Shown here: positions 1-7,902 of the stretch, one piece after another
Numbering within the stretch: the stretch's first letter is position 1
Layout: each line of letters opens with the position of its first letter
Source: Planctomycetaceae bacterium
GTDB lineage: Bacteria > Planctomycetota > Planctomycetia > Planctomycetales > Planctomycetaceae
DNA length: 37,129 nt
NCBI GenBank assembly: GCA_021732845.1
Contig: JAKFUF010000215.1
Coordinates: 1 to 37,129 of the forward strand
Direction: 5' to 3'
Notes under the pieces: model-generated
Seen by the model: the letters and a program-made list of their open reading frames with translations, nothing else
Databases searched by the model: none
Told to the model about the DNA's origin: nothing
Position numbers and translations under genes: made by a program

Positions 1-104
1 GGATCCACCATGTGCCGCATCGTGCCGCTCCAGCCACCGCCACTGCTGTCAGAAATCCATCACCGGCTAAAACGTTAGCGCCCAAACGAACCGCTGTCCA
101 GGCT

Positions 105-316
105 CCCGACTTTTGTCGGACACGTCAAATTTCAGATTTCAAATTTCACAGTAAAATACTTTTTCGCGACATCTGCCCTTCCGGGCGAGAGTTACGTCCT
201 TCGCCGTGGATGCGTGGCCGATAGTTCGATGTGGTCGCACAGACTGTGAAATTTGAAATTTGAAATTCCATAAAGCTGAGACGCCCGACTTTTGTCGGAA
301 ACGTCAAATTTGAAAT
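105..316. repeat. Interspersed inverted-repeat element, copy A
   Basis: Two arms in inverted orientation share the words AAATTTCAGATTTCAAATTT, CACAGT and the small palindrome CCGACTTTTGTCGG. The left arm is about 105-163 and the right arm about 239-316. The core (about 164-238) contains CCTTCCGGGCGAGAG and AGTTCGATGTGGTCGCACAG. Related copies lie at 5764-5890, 16411-16546 and 27426-27603. No transposase is encoded, so this resembles a MITE- or REP-like non-autonomous element. It fills most of the stretch before the first gene; I see nothing else in 1-104. Confidence 0.75.
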
Positions 317-342
317 TGAGTGAGCCGGACACGTCAGATCTC

Positions 343-1530
343 ATGCGGATCGCTGAACTGATTGCGTACCACGTGCGGATTCCGCTGAAGCGGACAATCC
401 GCCATGCGTCGCACTCGCGGAATCAGAACGAGACGCTGCTCGTTTGCTGCCGTCTGGAGGACGGGACGGAGGGCTGGGGAGAGGGGCTGCCGCGCGAGTA
501 TGTGACGGGCGAAACCATCGACTCGGCGCTGGAGCATGTCCGTACGGCGGATTTCTCCGCATTTGGCGGGGGCATCACGGATTTGCGTGATGCGGTGCAG
601 CGCTGTGACCGGTTTGAACTGCCGCAGCTTGCCAATGTTGGCGGCAGTCCGCGGCGCGAGTGCTTCGGGAATGCCGCCCGGTGTGCCATTGAACTGAGCG
701 TTCTCGATGCCTGCGCGCAGGCCGAGGGCGTTGCTTTGTCGGCCGTGACAGGTCTTTTGCCCGAGGCGTTGCCGCTGCGGAGCCGGCAGACCGAGGTGCG
801 GTACAGCGTGGTGCTGACGTCGATGGCTCCCTGGCGCGAGTGGGTGCGGGCCTGGAAGGTGAAGGTCTACGGCTTTCGGCAGGGGAAGGTGAAAGTCGGG
901 ATCTCGGGCCGGGATGATCGAGCCACGCTGGCCCGGTACCGGTGGATGCTGGGAAAGAATTTCGGGCTGCGGCTGGACGCGAACGAAGCGTGGACCTGTG
1001 ACACACTGGAGGCCCGTCTGGCACCATTGCTGCCCTTTGGCGTTGAGTCGATCGAACAGCCGGTGCCACATGGTGCCGTCGACGGACTGACTGCGCTGCG
1101 CCGCTCCTTGCCCACGCCGATCATGCTTGATGAATCGCTGTGCAGCCTGGAGGACGCCCACCGCGCGATTGAGCGCGGACTGTGCGACCAGTTCAACGTG
1201 CGGCTTTCCAAATGCGGCGGATTCATTCGTTCCCTGCGAATCACCGCGCTGGCGCGGGCTCACGGCCTGGGCGCGCAACTGGGGTGCCAGGTGGGAGAGA
1301 CGGGGATTCTCTCCGCCGCGGGGAGACACTTCGCCTGTTCGGTCAGCGGCCTGACCGCAGTGGAGGGCAGTTACGACCGCTTTCTGGTGCGGGAGCCACT
1401 GACCAATGAAGATGTCTCGTTCCGCCGGGGAGGTCGCGGACGGGAGCTGCCAGGTCCGGGTCTGGGAATCAGCATCGATCGACGCGCCCTGCGGCGCGTG
1501 CAGGTGTCGGAAGAACACTTCCCGCTGTGA
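343..1530 (+). CDS. Enolase-superfamily enzyme (muconate cycloisomerase / dipeptide epimerase-like)
   Basis: This is a soluble TIM-barrel enzyme of about 395 residues that should abstract an alpha proton from a carboxylate substrate and use one Mg2+. Seen in order: a capping-domain start with GWGEG, a KVKVG motif (K182/K184), metal-ligand motifs DANEAW (D212), EQP (E238) and DES (D263), and SKCGG with K290 as the second catalytic lysine. This KxK...D...E...D...K order is that of the muconate lactonizing enzyme subgroup. The exact reaction (epimerase, cycloisomerase or o-succinylbenzoate synthase) cannot be decided. The reading frame extends upstream to a TTG at 292, but that part lies in a repeat, so I chose ATG 343. 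The downstream DUF971 gene is convergent. Confidence 0.85.
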   Translation: MRIAELIAYHVRIPLKRTIRHASHSRNQNETLLVCCRLEDGTEGWGEGLPREYVTGETIDSALEHVRTADFSAFGGGITDLRDAVQRCDRFELPQLANVGGSPRRECFGNAARCAIELSVLDACAQAEGVALSAVTGLLPEALPLRSRQTEVRYSVVLTSMAPWREWVRAWKVKVYGFRQGKVKVGISGRDDRATLARYRWMLGKNFGLRLDANEAWTCDTLEARLAPLLPFGVESIEQPVPHGAVDGLTALRRSLPTPIMLDESLCSLEDAHRAIERGLCDQFNVRLSKCGGFIRSLRITALARAHGLGAQLGCQVGETGILSAAGRHFACSVSGLTAVEGSYDRFLVREPLTNEDVSFRRGGRGRELPGPGLGISIDRRALRRVQVSEEHFPL

Positions 1531-1563
1531 GATCATCCGCGGCGGGGATCGTTCACTCGGAGC

Positions 1564-1869
1564 TTATTCCGCGCGGAACTGCTCGGCGATTTGCCGCAAG
1601 TGTTCCCAGGTGTAAAGGCCCGTGGCGTGGCTGTCTGTCCAGACAATTTTTACGGCGTAACTGCCGACAAAACTCATCCCGGTGGGCTGGATGCTGTCCG
1701 GGACGGTCGCTGGATCCAGAATCCGCTGGCCGGTGTGTTCGTCGATGCATCCGGCGCAGGGGCACTGGCAGCGGACGTATTTGAACGGCAATCGAACGGC
1801 CAGTTCTGGCCACTCCAGTTGGAAAACGCCGTCCTGCTTCAGAGCCCGCAAGGTTGTGGGGGGATGCAC
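1564..1869 (-). CDS. DUF971 domain protein
   Basis: Small protein of about 101 residues that is one DUF971 domain, the fold also found at the N-terminus of gamma-butyrobetaine hydroxylases and in some Fe-S-related proteins. Seen: LEWPEL near the start, the cysteine cluster CQCPCAGC, PDSIQP, and the hallmark C-terminal VGSYAVKIVW, then HATGLYTWEHLR. The cysteines could bind metal; this is inference. I chose GTG 1869 because GAGG lies seven bases before it. The frame stays open to a GTG at 1911. The gene converges on the enolase-superfamily gene with about 30 bases between stops. Its biological role is unknown. Confidence 0.8.
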   Translation of the reverse strand: MHPPTTLRALKQDGVFQLEWPELAVRLPFKYVRCQCPCAGCIDEHTGQRILDPATVPDSIQPTGMSFVGSYAVKIVWTDSHATGLYTWEHLRQIAEQFRAE

Positions 1870-2071
1870 TGCAAATCCTCGGTCAAGCCAGCCAATGTCA
1901 CATGGACGCACAATCGATCAGCAGTCTGAACGTGATAACGGTTGATGCCCCAGAGCGTCCAGTCAGTTCCTGCTTCGCCACCAGCGTCGCAGCCGGCGAA
2001 AAACCATCTCGACACTGGCATTCCGGCGAAGGCATCGGCAAGAATTGATGCAACACTTCCCCACAATGGCA

Positions 2072-2099
2072 TTACTGGCGAACAAAAATGCGGTATAAC
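2072..2099 (+). promoter_or_regulatory. Candidate sigma70-like promoter of the kinase gene
   Basis: TTACTG (2072-2077) and TATAAC (2094-2099) are separated by 16 bases, about 140 bases upstream of the chosen kinase start. The -10 match is good and the -35 match weak. The rest of 1870-2236 shows no other gene or repeat that I can support. Confidence 0.35.
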
Positions 2100-2236
2100 T
2101 GTAGAAGCGGTCGCAGAGGGGCACTCAAGCCACCGGCATGACTGGCGACGAACACGGCGGTTGGCAGGGTGTCCGTGGTTGTGCGCCGGCAGGTTTTGAA
2201 AACAGCGGCACATTGAGCAGGAGAGGGGCGTCCAAC

Positions 2237-3817
2237 ATGGCTGATCGTCCGGGCGAGCCTGCCCGTCCTGCAAAGAATCCGTCCGCTTCGGCGCCGGTTG
2301 ACTCGGCGCACGCACAGACGGAGGACGAGGTTCCGCAACTGCTGGGCGAGTTTCGCCTGATTCGGCGGCTGGGGCGCGGCGGCATGGCGGAGGTGTTTCT
2401 GGCCGAGCAGGTGAGCCTCAAACGCAATGTGGCCGTGAAAGTGCTGCGGGCCGAGTATCTGGCCGACGCGGTGCAGATCAAGCGGTTCGAGACGGAGGCC
2501 AAGGCGGCGGCGGGGTTGAACCACGCGAACATCGTTGGTGTCTACACGATTGGCAGCGATTCCGGGGTGAACTACATCGCCCAGGAATACGTTCAGGGCC
2601 AGAATCTGAAGGAGTTCGTCCAACGCAAAGGGCCGCCGGAACTCAACGTTGTTTTGCACATCATGCGCCAGGTGGCCGCGGCGCTGCAGGCGGCCGGTGA
2701 AGCCGGCATCGTGCATCGCGACATCAAGCCCGAAAACATCATGATCACCCGCAAGGGGGATGTGAAAGTCGCCGATTTCGGACTGGCACAACTGACGCAG
2801 GGGGGCGCGGAGCCCCTGAACCTGACGCGGGAAAACACGACGGTGGGCACGCCGCTGTACATGAGCCCCGAGCAAGTCAACGGACAGAAGCTCGACTCGC
2901 GCAGCGACATCTATTCCTTTGGGGTGACCTGCTATTACCTGCTGGCCGGGCGGCCACCCTTCCGCGGCGAAACAGCGCTGTCGGTGGCGATTCAGCACGT
3001 CAAGAACGAACCCGAGGCGCTGTCGTCCTTGCGGCCGGAACTGCCGCCGCTGCTGTGCAAGATCGTCCACAAGATGCTGGCGAAGCCCCTCGGCGAGCGC
3101 TACCAGTCGGCGCAGGAGGTCCTGAAGGACCTGAAGCGGCTCAAGCAGGAAGGGTCGAATGCGCAGAGCGAGCCAACCGGTGGCAGCCCGGCCAAAACCG
3201 CCGCCCGGGGGAGCAACTTGGGGCCGGTGCTGTGGAAGTCCCTGGACGGCTCGCTCCGGCGGCATGCCCTCACATTTTTCCTGTCCGTGCTGCTGTTTGG
3301 CAGCGTGGGCGCCGGGCTGGGCTGGGCCTTTCGCACTCCGGATCCGCTGAAGCTGCCCGTTACCCGCCAGGCCAACGTGCCCCCGAAGGACACCGCCACG
3401 GAGCAGTTTCTGTACGCCATGGAGGTCAACACCACCGCGGCCTGGCAGGCGGTGATCGACCGGTTTCCCAACGAACGACTTGTGGCTCAGCGGGCGCGGG
3501 AGAAGCTGGCGCTGTTGTACTTCGTGCAGCGGCGGTACGACGAAGCCCAGGCGGAGTTCGCAACACTGAGCCGTGTTCCGGCCGACCCCGTGGCGAAGGC
3601 GTTCGGAGCGGCAGGCGAAGCGGCCATCTTCACGGTCCGTAAAGATTATCGCCGCTCGCAGGAGTTGTTGACAAAGGTCAAGCCCCACTTCGAGCGGTTG
3701 GATTCAAGGATGCAGGAAGTGGTGCGAAAGACGCTGACCGTGAACCAGGCGCAGCTTCAAAACGAGGCCGAGAAGGGTTGGGAAAAGATTCTCGGAAAGC
3801 CCCCCGAGACCGACTAA
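2237..3817 (+). CDS. Membrane-anchored Ser/Thr protein kinase (PknB-like)
   Basis: Hanks-type kinase of about 526 residues. The catalytic domain spans about residues 38-300: glycine loop GRGGMAEVF (from G46), AVKVL with ATP lysine K68, HRDIKPEN with catalytic D162, DFG with D180, and GTPLYMSPEQ in the activation segment. A basic linker leads to one transmembrane helix (about 342-366, TFFLSVLLFGSVGAG). The C-terminal region after it resembles TPR repeats (YFVQRRYDEAQAEF). The kinase domain is therefore predicted cytoplasmic and the TPR-like part exported. ATG 2237 has GGAGAGG upstream; the frame also allows ATG 2138, which is less likely. The next gene, 94 bases downstream, encodes an FHA-GAF-PPM phosphatase, suggesting a shared phospho-signalling role. 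Confidence 0.93.
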   Translation: MADRPGEPARPAKNPSASAPVDSAHAQTEDEVPQLLGEFRLIRRLGRGGMAEVFLAEQVSLKRNVAVKVLRAEYLADAVQIKRFETEAKAAAGLNHANIVGVYTIGSDSGVNYIAQEYVQGQNLKEFVQRKGPPELNVVLHIMRQVAAALQAAGEAGIVHRDIKPENIMITRKGDVKVADFGLAQLTQGGAEPLNLTRENTTVGTPLYMSPEQVNGQKLDSRSDIYSFGVTCYYLLAGRPPFRGETALSVAIQHVKNEPEALSSLRPELPPLLCKIVHKMLAKPLGERYQSAQEVLKDLKRLKQEGSNAQSEPTGGSPAKTAARGSNLGPVLWKSLDGSLRRHALTFFLSVLLFGSVGAGLGWAFRTPDPLKLPVTRQANVPPKDTATEQFLYAMEVNTTAAWQAVIDRFPNERLVAQRAREKLALLYFVQRRYDEAQAEFATLSRVPADPVAKAFGAAGEAAIFTVRKDYRRSQELLTKVKPHFERLDSRMQEVVRKTLTVNQAQLQNEAEKGWEKILGKPPETD

Positions 3818-3911
3818 AGTTGTGGTGGCGACCCTGCCTGTGGCCGAGCCGCGACAAGTGGACGTGCGCCCGGCCCGGCAGAAGGTGTGACAGTTTTTTG
3901 GGAGAGACAGT

Positions 3912-5726
3912 GTGGCCATCCTTGAAGTGATCTCCGGGAGTTGCCCCGGCCAGATTGTCGAGCTGCTGGGCGAACGGATGGTCATGGGGCGGCATCCCAC
4001 CTGCCACATCGTGATCGACAATGCCGCCGTCAGCCGCAACCATGCGCAGATTCTGGAGAACCATGGCGCGTATTACGTCGAGGACCTGCGCAGCCGCAAC
4101 GGGACGCAGATCAACGGCAAGACGGTCAAGGGACGTGTGGAACTGCAGGAGAACGACGAGATCCGCGTGTGCGAGATGGCGTTCCGGTTCCGCACGAGTG
4201 GCACACCCGAACAGTCGTCGACAGTGATTTCCCGCCGGCAACTGGAGCCCGAGGAGATCCGCACGGACCAGCGGGCGGCCACCGTCGGCGAGGAAGTGAT
4301 CAAGGAGTTTCTCGACACCGACACCGCGCCGGGGAAGAGGAAGTCGCACCACATCGACCCCGACTCCCTGGACGGGTCGTCGATCATCTCCACGCTGGAT
4401 GTCGCCTCGACGCGGCATCCGCGGATCGCCGTGCGTCCCGAGGCGAAACTGCGGGCCGTGCTGGAAATCAGCAAGACCCTGGGAAACGCGCTGGACCTGA
4501 CGCAGGTGCTGCCGCGGATTCTGGACGGGCTGTTTCACATCTTTCCCCAGGCGGACCGCGGCGCCATTGTCCTGAAGGATCCGGATTCGAGCGAGCTGCA
4601 CATCGAGGCGCTGAAGAACCGGAGGGACGATCCGGGACAGTCGGACCGGCTGAGCAGCCAGATCATCCACAAGGCGATGAAGTCGGCGCAGGCGATTCTC
4701 AGCACCGACGTGCAGAAGGATGTGCAGGCGGAGCGGTTTTCCAAGTCGGACAGCGTCTACGGAATGCGGGTCTGCTCACTGATGTGCGCGCCGCTCGTCG
4801 GCCATGGGGGAGAATCGCAGGGCGTCATTCAGCTTGACACCCGCGACACCCGGCAACAGTTCTCCCAGGATGACCTGGATGTGCTGGCGAGTGTCGCCGC
4901 GCAGGCGGTGCTGGCGGTCGAAAACGCGCGGCTGCACGCGTCCGTCATGCACAAGCGGGACCTCGAACGGGAATTGCAGTTTGCCCACCAGGTCCAGCTC
5001 GGGTTTCTGCCGACCGAACGACCGCATCTCCCGGGCTACGAGTTCTACGATTTCTACGAGGCGGCCTACCGCGTCGGCGGAGACTTCTTCGACTACGTGC
5101 CGCTGCCGGATGGCCGTGTCGCCATGGCTCTGGGCGACGTGGCCGGCAAGGGCGTCCCCGCCGCGCTGCTGATGGCCCGGATGTACGCCTCCGCCCGCTA
5201 TGAACTCCTTTCGCGGCCGACGGCCGCCGGGGCGATGGACGGCCTGAACAATGGGCTGGTGGCCGGGGGCGTCGGGCACCGGTTCGTGACGATGATCCTC
5301 GCGATTCTGGATCCGCGGACACATGTGCTGACAATGGTCAACGCCGGACATCTGCCCCCGCTGCGGCGCGATGCGTCGGGCAAAGTCACGAAGATCGGCG
5401 ACAAGGAATCGGGCCTTCCGCTGGGTGTGAAGCCCGACTACGGATATCACGAAAGCCAGGTGACACTGGCCCCCGGTGACAGCGTGCTGATGTTCACCGA
5501 TGGTGTCACCGAGGCGATGAACCCCGCGAACGACATGTACGGATCGCGCCGGCTGCTGGACTACTTCGCGCGGGCTCCCGAAGCCATTGATCTGGTGGGC
5601 GAGCAGCTCATTGCTGACATCGAAACCTTCTGCGAGAACTGCGACCAGCGCGATGATATCTGCGTGATCGGCTTCCAGCGGCTCCTCCCCGAGGACCGTG
5701 GCAAGGCCGCCGCGGTCAAACGCTAA
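3912..5726 (+). CDS. FHA-GAF-SpoIIE (PPM) protein phosphatase
   Basis: A 604-residue signalling protein. Residues 1-95 form an FHA phosphothreonine-binding domain (MGRHPTCHIVID, SRNHAQI, SRNGTQING). A GAF-type sensor domain follows at about 176-345 (ISKTLGNALDLTQVLPRILD; CAPLVGHGGESQGVIQLD). The C-terminal third is an RsbU/SpoIIE PPM phosphatase with VGGDFFD (D391), ALGDVAGKGVPAALLM, NAGHLPP, FTDGVTEA and DDICVIGF, so the metal-binding aspartates are present. It starts at GTG 3912 with GGAGAG just upstream. Family knowledge suggests dephosphorylation of a Ser/Thr-phosphorylated partner under control of GAF and FHA inputs. The upstream kinase is a plausible partner. No anti-sigma or STAS gene lies nearby. 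Confidence 0.92.
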   Translation: MAILEVISGSCPGQIVELLGERMVMGRHPTCHIVIDNAAVSRNHAQILENHGAYYVEDLRSRNGTQINGKTVKGRVELQENDEIRVCEMAFRFRTSGTPEQSSTVISRRQLEPEEIRTDQRAATVGEEVIKEFLDTDTAPGKRKSHHIDPDSLDGSSIISTLDVASTRHPRIAVRPEAKLRAVLEISKTLGNALDLTQVLPRILDGLFHIFPQADRGAIVLKDPDSSELHIEALKNRRDDPGQSDRLSSQIIHKAMKSAQAILSTDVQKDVQAERFSKSDSVYGMRVCSLMCAPLVGHGGESQGVIQLDTRDTRQQFSQDDLDVLASVAAQAVLAVENARLHASVMHKRDLERELQFAHQVQLGFLPTERPHLPGYEFYDFYEAAYRVGGDFFDYVPLPDGRVAMALGDVAGKGVPAALLMARMYASARYELLSRPTAAGAMDGLNNGLVAGGVGHRFVTMILAILDPRTHVLTMVNAGHLPPLRRDASGKVTKIGDKESGLPLGVKPDYGYHESQVTLAPGDSVLMFTDGVTEAMNPANDMYGSRRLLDYFARAPEAIDLVGEQLIADIETFCENCDQRDDICVIGFQRLLPEDRGKAAAVKR

Positions 5727-5763
5727 ACGGCCTTGCGCGATTCCGGGACGCCGCCTGAGGATC

Positions 5764-5890
5764 TCAAATCTGACGTGTCCGACAAAGTCGGGCGTCTCAG
5801 TTTCATGGAATTTCAAATTTCAGATTTCAAATTTCACAGTAAAATACCTTTTCGCCGCATCAGGCCTTCCAGGCGAGAGTTCTTGCCTCG
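5764..5890 (+). repeat. Interspersed element, copy B (one arm plus core)
   Basis: Contains GACGTGTCCGACAAAGTCGGG, GGAATTTCAAATTTC and TTTCACAGTAAAATACC, then the core word CCTTCCAGGCGAGAG shared with copy A. Its left end matches the reverse complement of copy A's right arm. No right arm like that of copies A and D is visible. The CCGAC/GTCGG palindrome just after the phosphatase gene could also help termination, but it lacks a clear T-run. Confidence 0.7.
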
Positions 5891-6012
5891 GCATTGAAAC
5901 TGACTCACCTCACCGCCGCGCGATTGGAATGGCTCCACGGAATTCTCGGGATTCACGGATCGTGGCTCCGATATTTCTCGTGTCAGAGTCGACCGGCAAA
6001 ATCCACTCTGAT
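5886..6012 (+). repeat. 125-bp direct repeat E, upstream copy
   Basis: Shares CCTCGGCATT, CACCGCCG, GCGATTGGA, CACGGAATTC and ATTTCTCGTGTC in the same order as 7509-7633. The two copies bracket the unrecognised gene at 6213-7520. The remaining bases to about 6100 contain nothing I can name. Confidence 0.65.
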
Positions 6013-6146
6013 TGATGGCCCGGTCCCAAGCGCCCCATGGGCCGCCGTGGAACACCATCCCCGTCCCGTGCCGTGTTTCATCACCTTCACCACGACACGG
6101 ATTGCATATCTTTGACCAAAGTTTTTAAAAAGATTCTACTTTGTTA

Positions 6147-6175
6147 TTGACGTCCACTCTGAACGTTCGTATCGT
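6147..6175 (+). promoter_or_regulatory. Sigma70-like promoter of the gene at 6213
   Basis: TTGACG (6147-6152) is followed after exactly 17 bases by TATCGT (6170-6175), in a locally AT-rich stretch (6105-6200) that stands out from its GC-rich surroundings. Transcription would begin near 6182, about 30 bases before ATG 6213. This supports the gene being real. Confidence 0.55.
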
Positions 6176-6212
6176 ACTGTGATATGAACTGTGGTATATC
6201 AGTGCATTGGGG

Positions 6213-7520
6213 ATGAGAATGGGCGTTTCCAGAGTCGGCGGCAGGGTGACGGAGAGCCAGTTGTTTGAGGCGATGTGCCAAAATTTCGGGGTCCTGGCCT
6301 GTGCCGCACTCTCCGTGGGGCTGACCCTGGCGTCGCTGGTGCAGCGCGTGGCCCGCTCGAAGCGTCTGCGGGCCTGGCGGGATGGCGCGCGGAGCGTGCT
6401 GATCCGCCATGCCGGTGAACGGCTGCAAGGGGCGGTGGCCGCGGGGGAGGCGTGGGCGCTGCAGTTTCAAGCGCGGGCTGGCGTGAAGGCCGCTGTTGCG
6501 GCAGTCACAGGAAAGCCGGTGGAGATGCTGTCGTTTTCCGCGCCTCGCGTGGCTCAACCGGTCGCGCAGGGTGTGCCACGGCTGGATTTGGCAGAGGCAA
6601 TGAGCCGGCGGTTGGTCGTCGCGCTGGACCGCGGCGAGCCGTGGGCGGTGATGTACTGTTTGAGCCACCTGGATCCAGAAGGACCGTTTTTCGCCAAGTG
6701 CCGCCGTGGCCGGCAGCACGACTTGTGGGCGGAGCAGCTTGCGGCGGCTGCGCTGGTCACGGAGAGTGCTGCAGAAGTTGGCGACATCAACGGGTTGCTG
6801 CGGGCTGTGGCTGTGGACGGGGCGGTCAATATGCCGGAGGAAAATGGAGATGCTGAGCCACGGTTGATGGTTGACGCTGATGCGGGCTTGGACGGTTTGG
6901 TGGCAGCGCCGCCTGTCGGCACCCGTAGTGTGGACTTCAGGCCAAAACCAGGTTGCCGGCTCGTCATGGCCGTGTCGGCTCAAGCCGACGCCACGAAATC
7001 AGCCTGCATCGCGCCCCCTCTCTGTGGCAACCCGTTCGAGAGTGGGCTGCGCCTGGCCGCCGGTGAGTCCGGGGTCGGGTGTTCAAATTTCAAAATTGAT
7101 GGGCTCATGGATGGCCTGGACCGCCTGAACATCGCACCAATCTTGAAATTTGAATGCCCGACCCCAGTTGTTGCCGCGCCCCCTGTCGGCGCCCGTGGTG
7201 TGGCCTTCAGGCCACGGCCAAATTGCCGGCAGTTGATGGCCGCGTCGGCCGAAGCCGTCGCCACGAGAACAACCTGTCTCGCGCCCCCTCTCTCTGGCGG
7301 GCAGCTCGAACGTCGGCCGTGCCTGCCCGCCGGTGGATCAGAGGTCGGGCGGTTCGGGGAGCGCCGCCTGTCTGCGCGCAGATGGAGCGAACTTCGATGC
7401 GAGGATTTGCGCCACCTGTTACGAAAACGATCGCGTTGGCCCCACCAGCGAAGCCGCGCCCCTGTCAGCGCTCGTGGCGTGCACAAAGAATTCGGTCGAC
7501 AAACACGACCTCGGCATTAA
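6213..7520 (+). CDS. Unrecognised protein, HTH-like N-terminal half and repeat-derived C-terminal half
   Basis: I cannot name this ~435-residue protein. The first ~100 residues (FEAMCQNFGVLACAALSVG, then SKRLRAWRDG and AGERLQGAVAAGEAWALQF) resemble the helix-turn-helix layout of small-terminase or Fis-like DNA-binding proteins. A second similar pattern (AEAMSRRLVVALDRGEPWAVMYCLSHL) follows at about residues 130-155. From about residue 231 the sequence consists of two ~58-residue modules beginning APPVG and containing FRP, GCR/NCR and APPL, roughly 60% identical to each other, with a third partial copy. A 95-bp hairpin separates the first two. The C-terminal part may be intergenic repeat sequence captured in frame, so the functional protein could end near residue 230. 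ATG 6213 is preceded by a good promoter. Confidence 0.5.
   Translation: MRMGVSRVGGRVTESQLFEAMCQNFGVLACAALSVGLTLASLVQRVARSKRLRAWRDGARSVLIRHAGERLQGAVAAGEAWALQFQARAGVKAAVAAVTGKPVEMLSFSAPRVAQPVAQGVPRLDLAEAMSRRLVVALDRGEPWAVMYCLSHLDPEGPFFAKCRRGRQHDLWAEQLAAAALVTESAAEVGDINGLLRAVAVDGAVNMPEENGDAEPRLMVDADAGLDGLVAAPPVGTRSVDFRPKPGCRLVMAVSAQADATKSACIAPPLCGNPFESGLRLAAGESGVGCSNFKIDGLMDGLDRLNIAPILKFECPTPVVAAPPVGARGVAFRPRPNCRQLMAASAEAVATRTTCLAPPLSGGQLERRPCLPAGGSEVGRFGERRLSARRWSELRCEDLRHLLRKRSRWPHQRSRAPVSARGVHKEFGRQTRPRH
6903..7490 (+). repeat. Tandem ~270-280-bp modules
   Basis: Modules start at 6903, 7173 and 7453, each with GC(A/C)GCGCC followed by CCTGTC(G/A)GC, and a CCGTGGTGTGG-like word. Spacings are 270 and 280 bases. 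Conservation spans about 180 bases in the first two modules and about 35 in the third. All lie in the open frame of the unrecognised gene. Confidence 0.65.
7071..7165. repeat. Long inverted repeat (hairpin) within the ORF
   Basis: Left arm GGGGTCGGGTGTTCAAATTT continues to about 7101; the right arm at about 7138-7165 (ATCTTGAAATTTGAATGCCC then GACCCC) is its near-perfect reverse complement. The unpaired centre is about 36 bases. The TTCAAATTTC words recall the interspersed elements A-D, so this may be a relative of them. Confidence 0.75.
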
Positions 7521-7633
7521 ACTCCAATTCACCGCCGGGCGATTGGAGTGTCTTCACGGAATTCCCCGTATTCTTCGACGGCAGCTCCGACATTTCTCGT
7601 GTCGGAGGCATTCCGGTTCCCAAGTCGATCCAG
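7509..7633 (+). repeat. 125-bp direct repeat E, downstream copy
   Basis: Same ordered blocks as 5886-6012 (CCTCGGCATT, CACCGCCGGGCGATTGGA, CACGGAATTC, ATTTCTCGTGTC) with substitutions and small indels. Overlaps the last codons of the unrecognised gene. Confidence 0.65.
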
Positions 7634-7902
7634 TCGTGCGTTTGTTTCGTGCTGGGAATGCCGGCTGCGCATAAAACTCTTCGACCGCAGCGGGTGTCAG
7701 GGTATTCCCTGCAATGTACGCAGCCATCGCCAATGGCAGCCCCGGGGCATTGTTCCGGAACGGGCTTCAAGTTAACTTTTCGGACGTCGGGCAAGCCACG
7801 CCGGGCGACGTCTCTTGCTGGCGTTCACTGGGCAATGTCATCATACTGCAGCGCGGTTGAAGCAAACGGGTTCGACTGGATTTTCAAACGCAGGAGCTGC
7901 CC
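7634..7902. other. Gene-free stretch upstream of the DUF3500 gene
   Basis: No convincing ORF, hairpin or promoter pair. The only clear element is AGGAG about ten bases before ATG 7903. With repeat E this makes a gap of about 380 bases between genes. Confidence 0.5.

Noticed and set aside
1-6. Window opens with a BamHI site (GGATCC), possibly a cloning junction
   Set aside because: The adjoining bases do not match the fosmid vector junction I know, and the site occurs elsewhere in the window.
2072-3688. 538-codon minus-strand frame opposite the kinase
   Set aside because: Low-complexity Arg/Leu/Gln-rich shadow of a GC-rich gene, with no motif.
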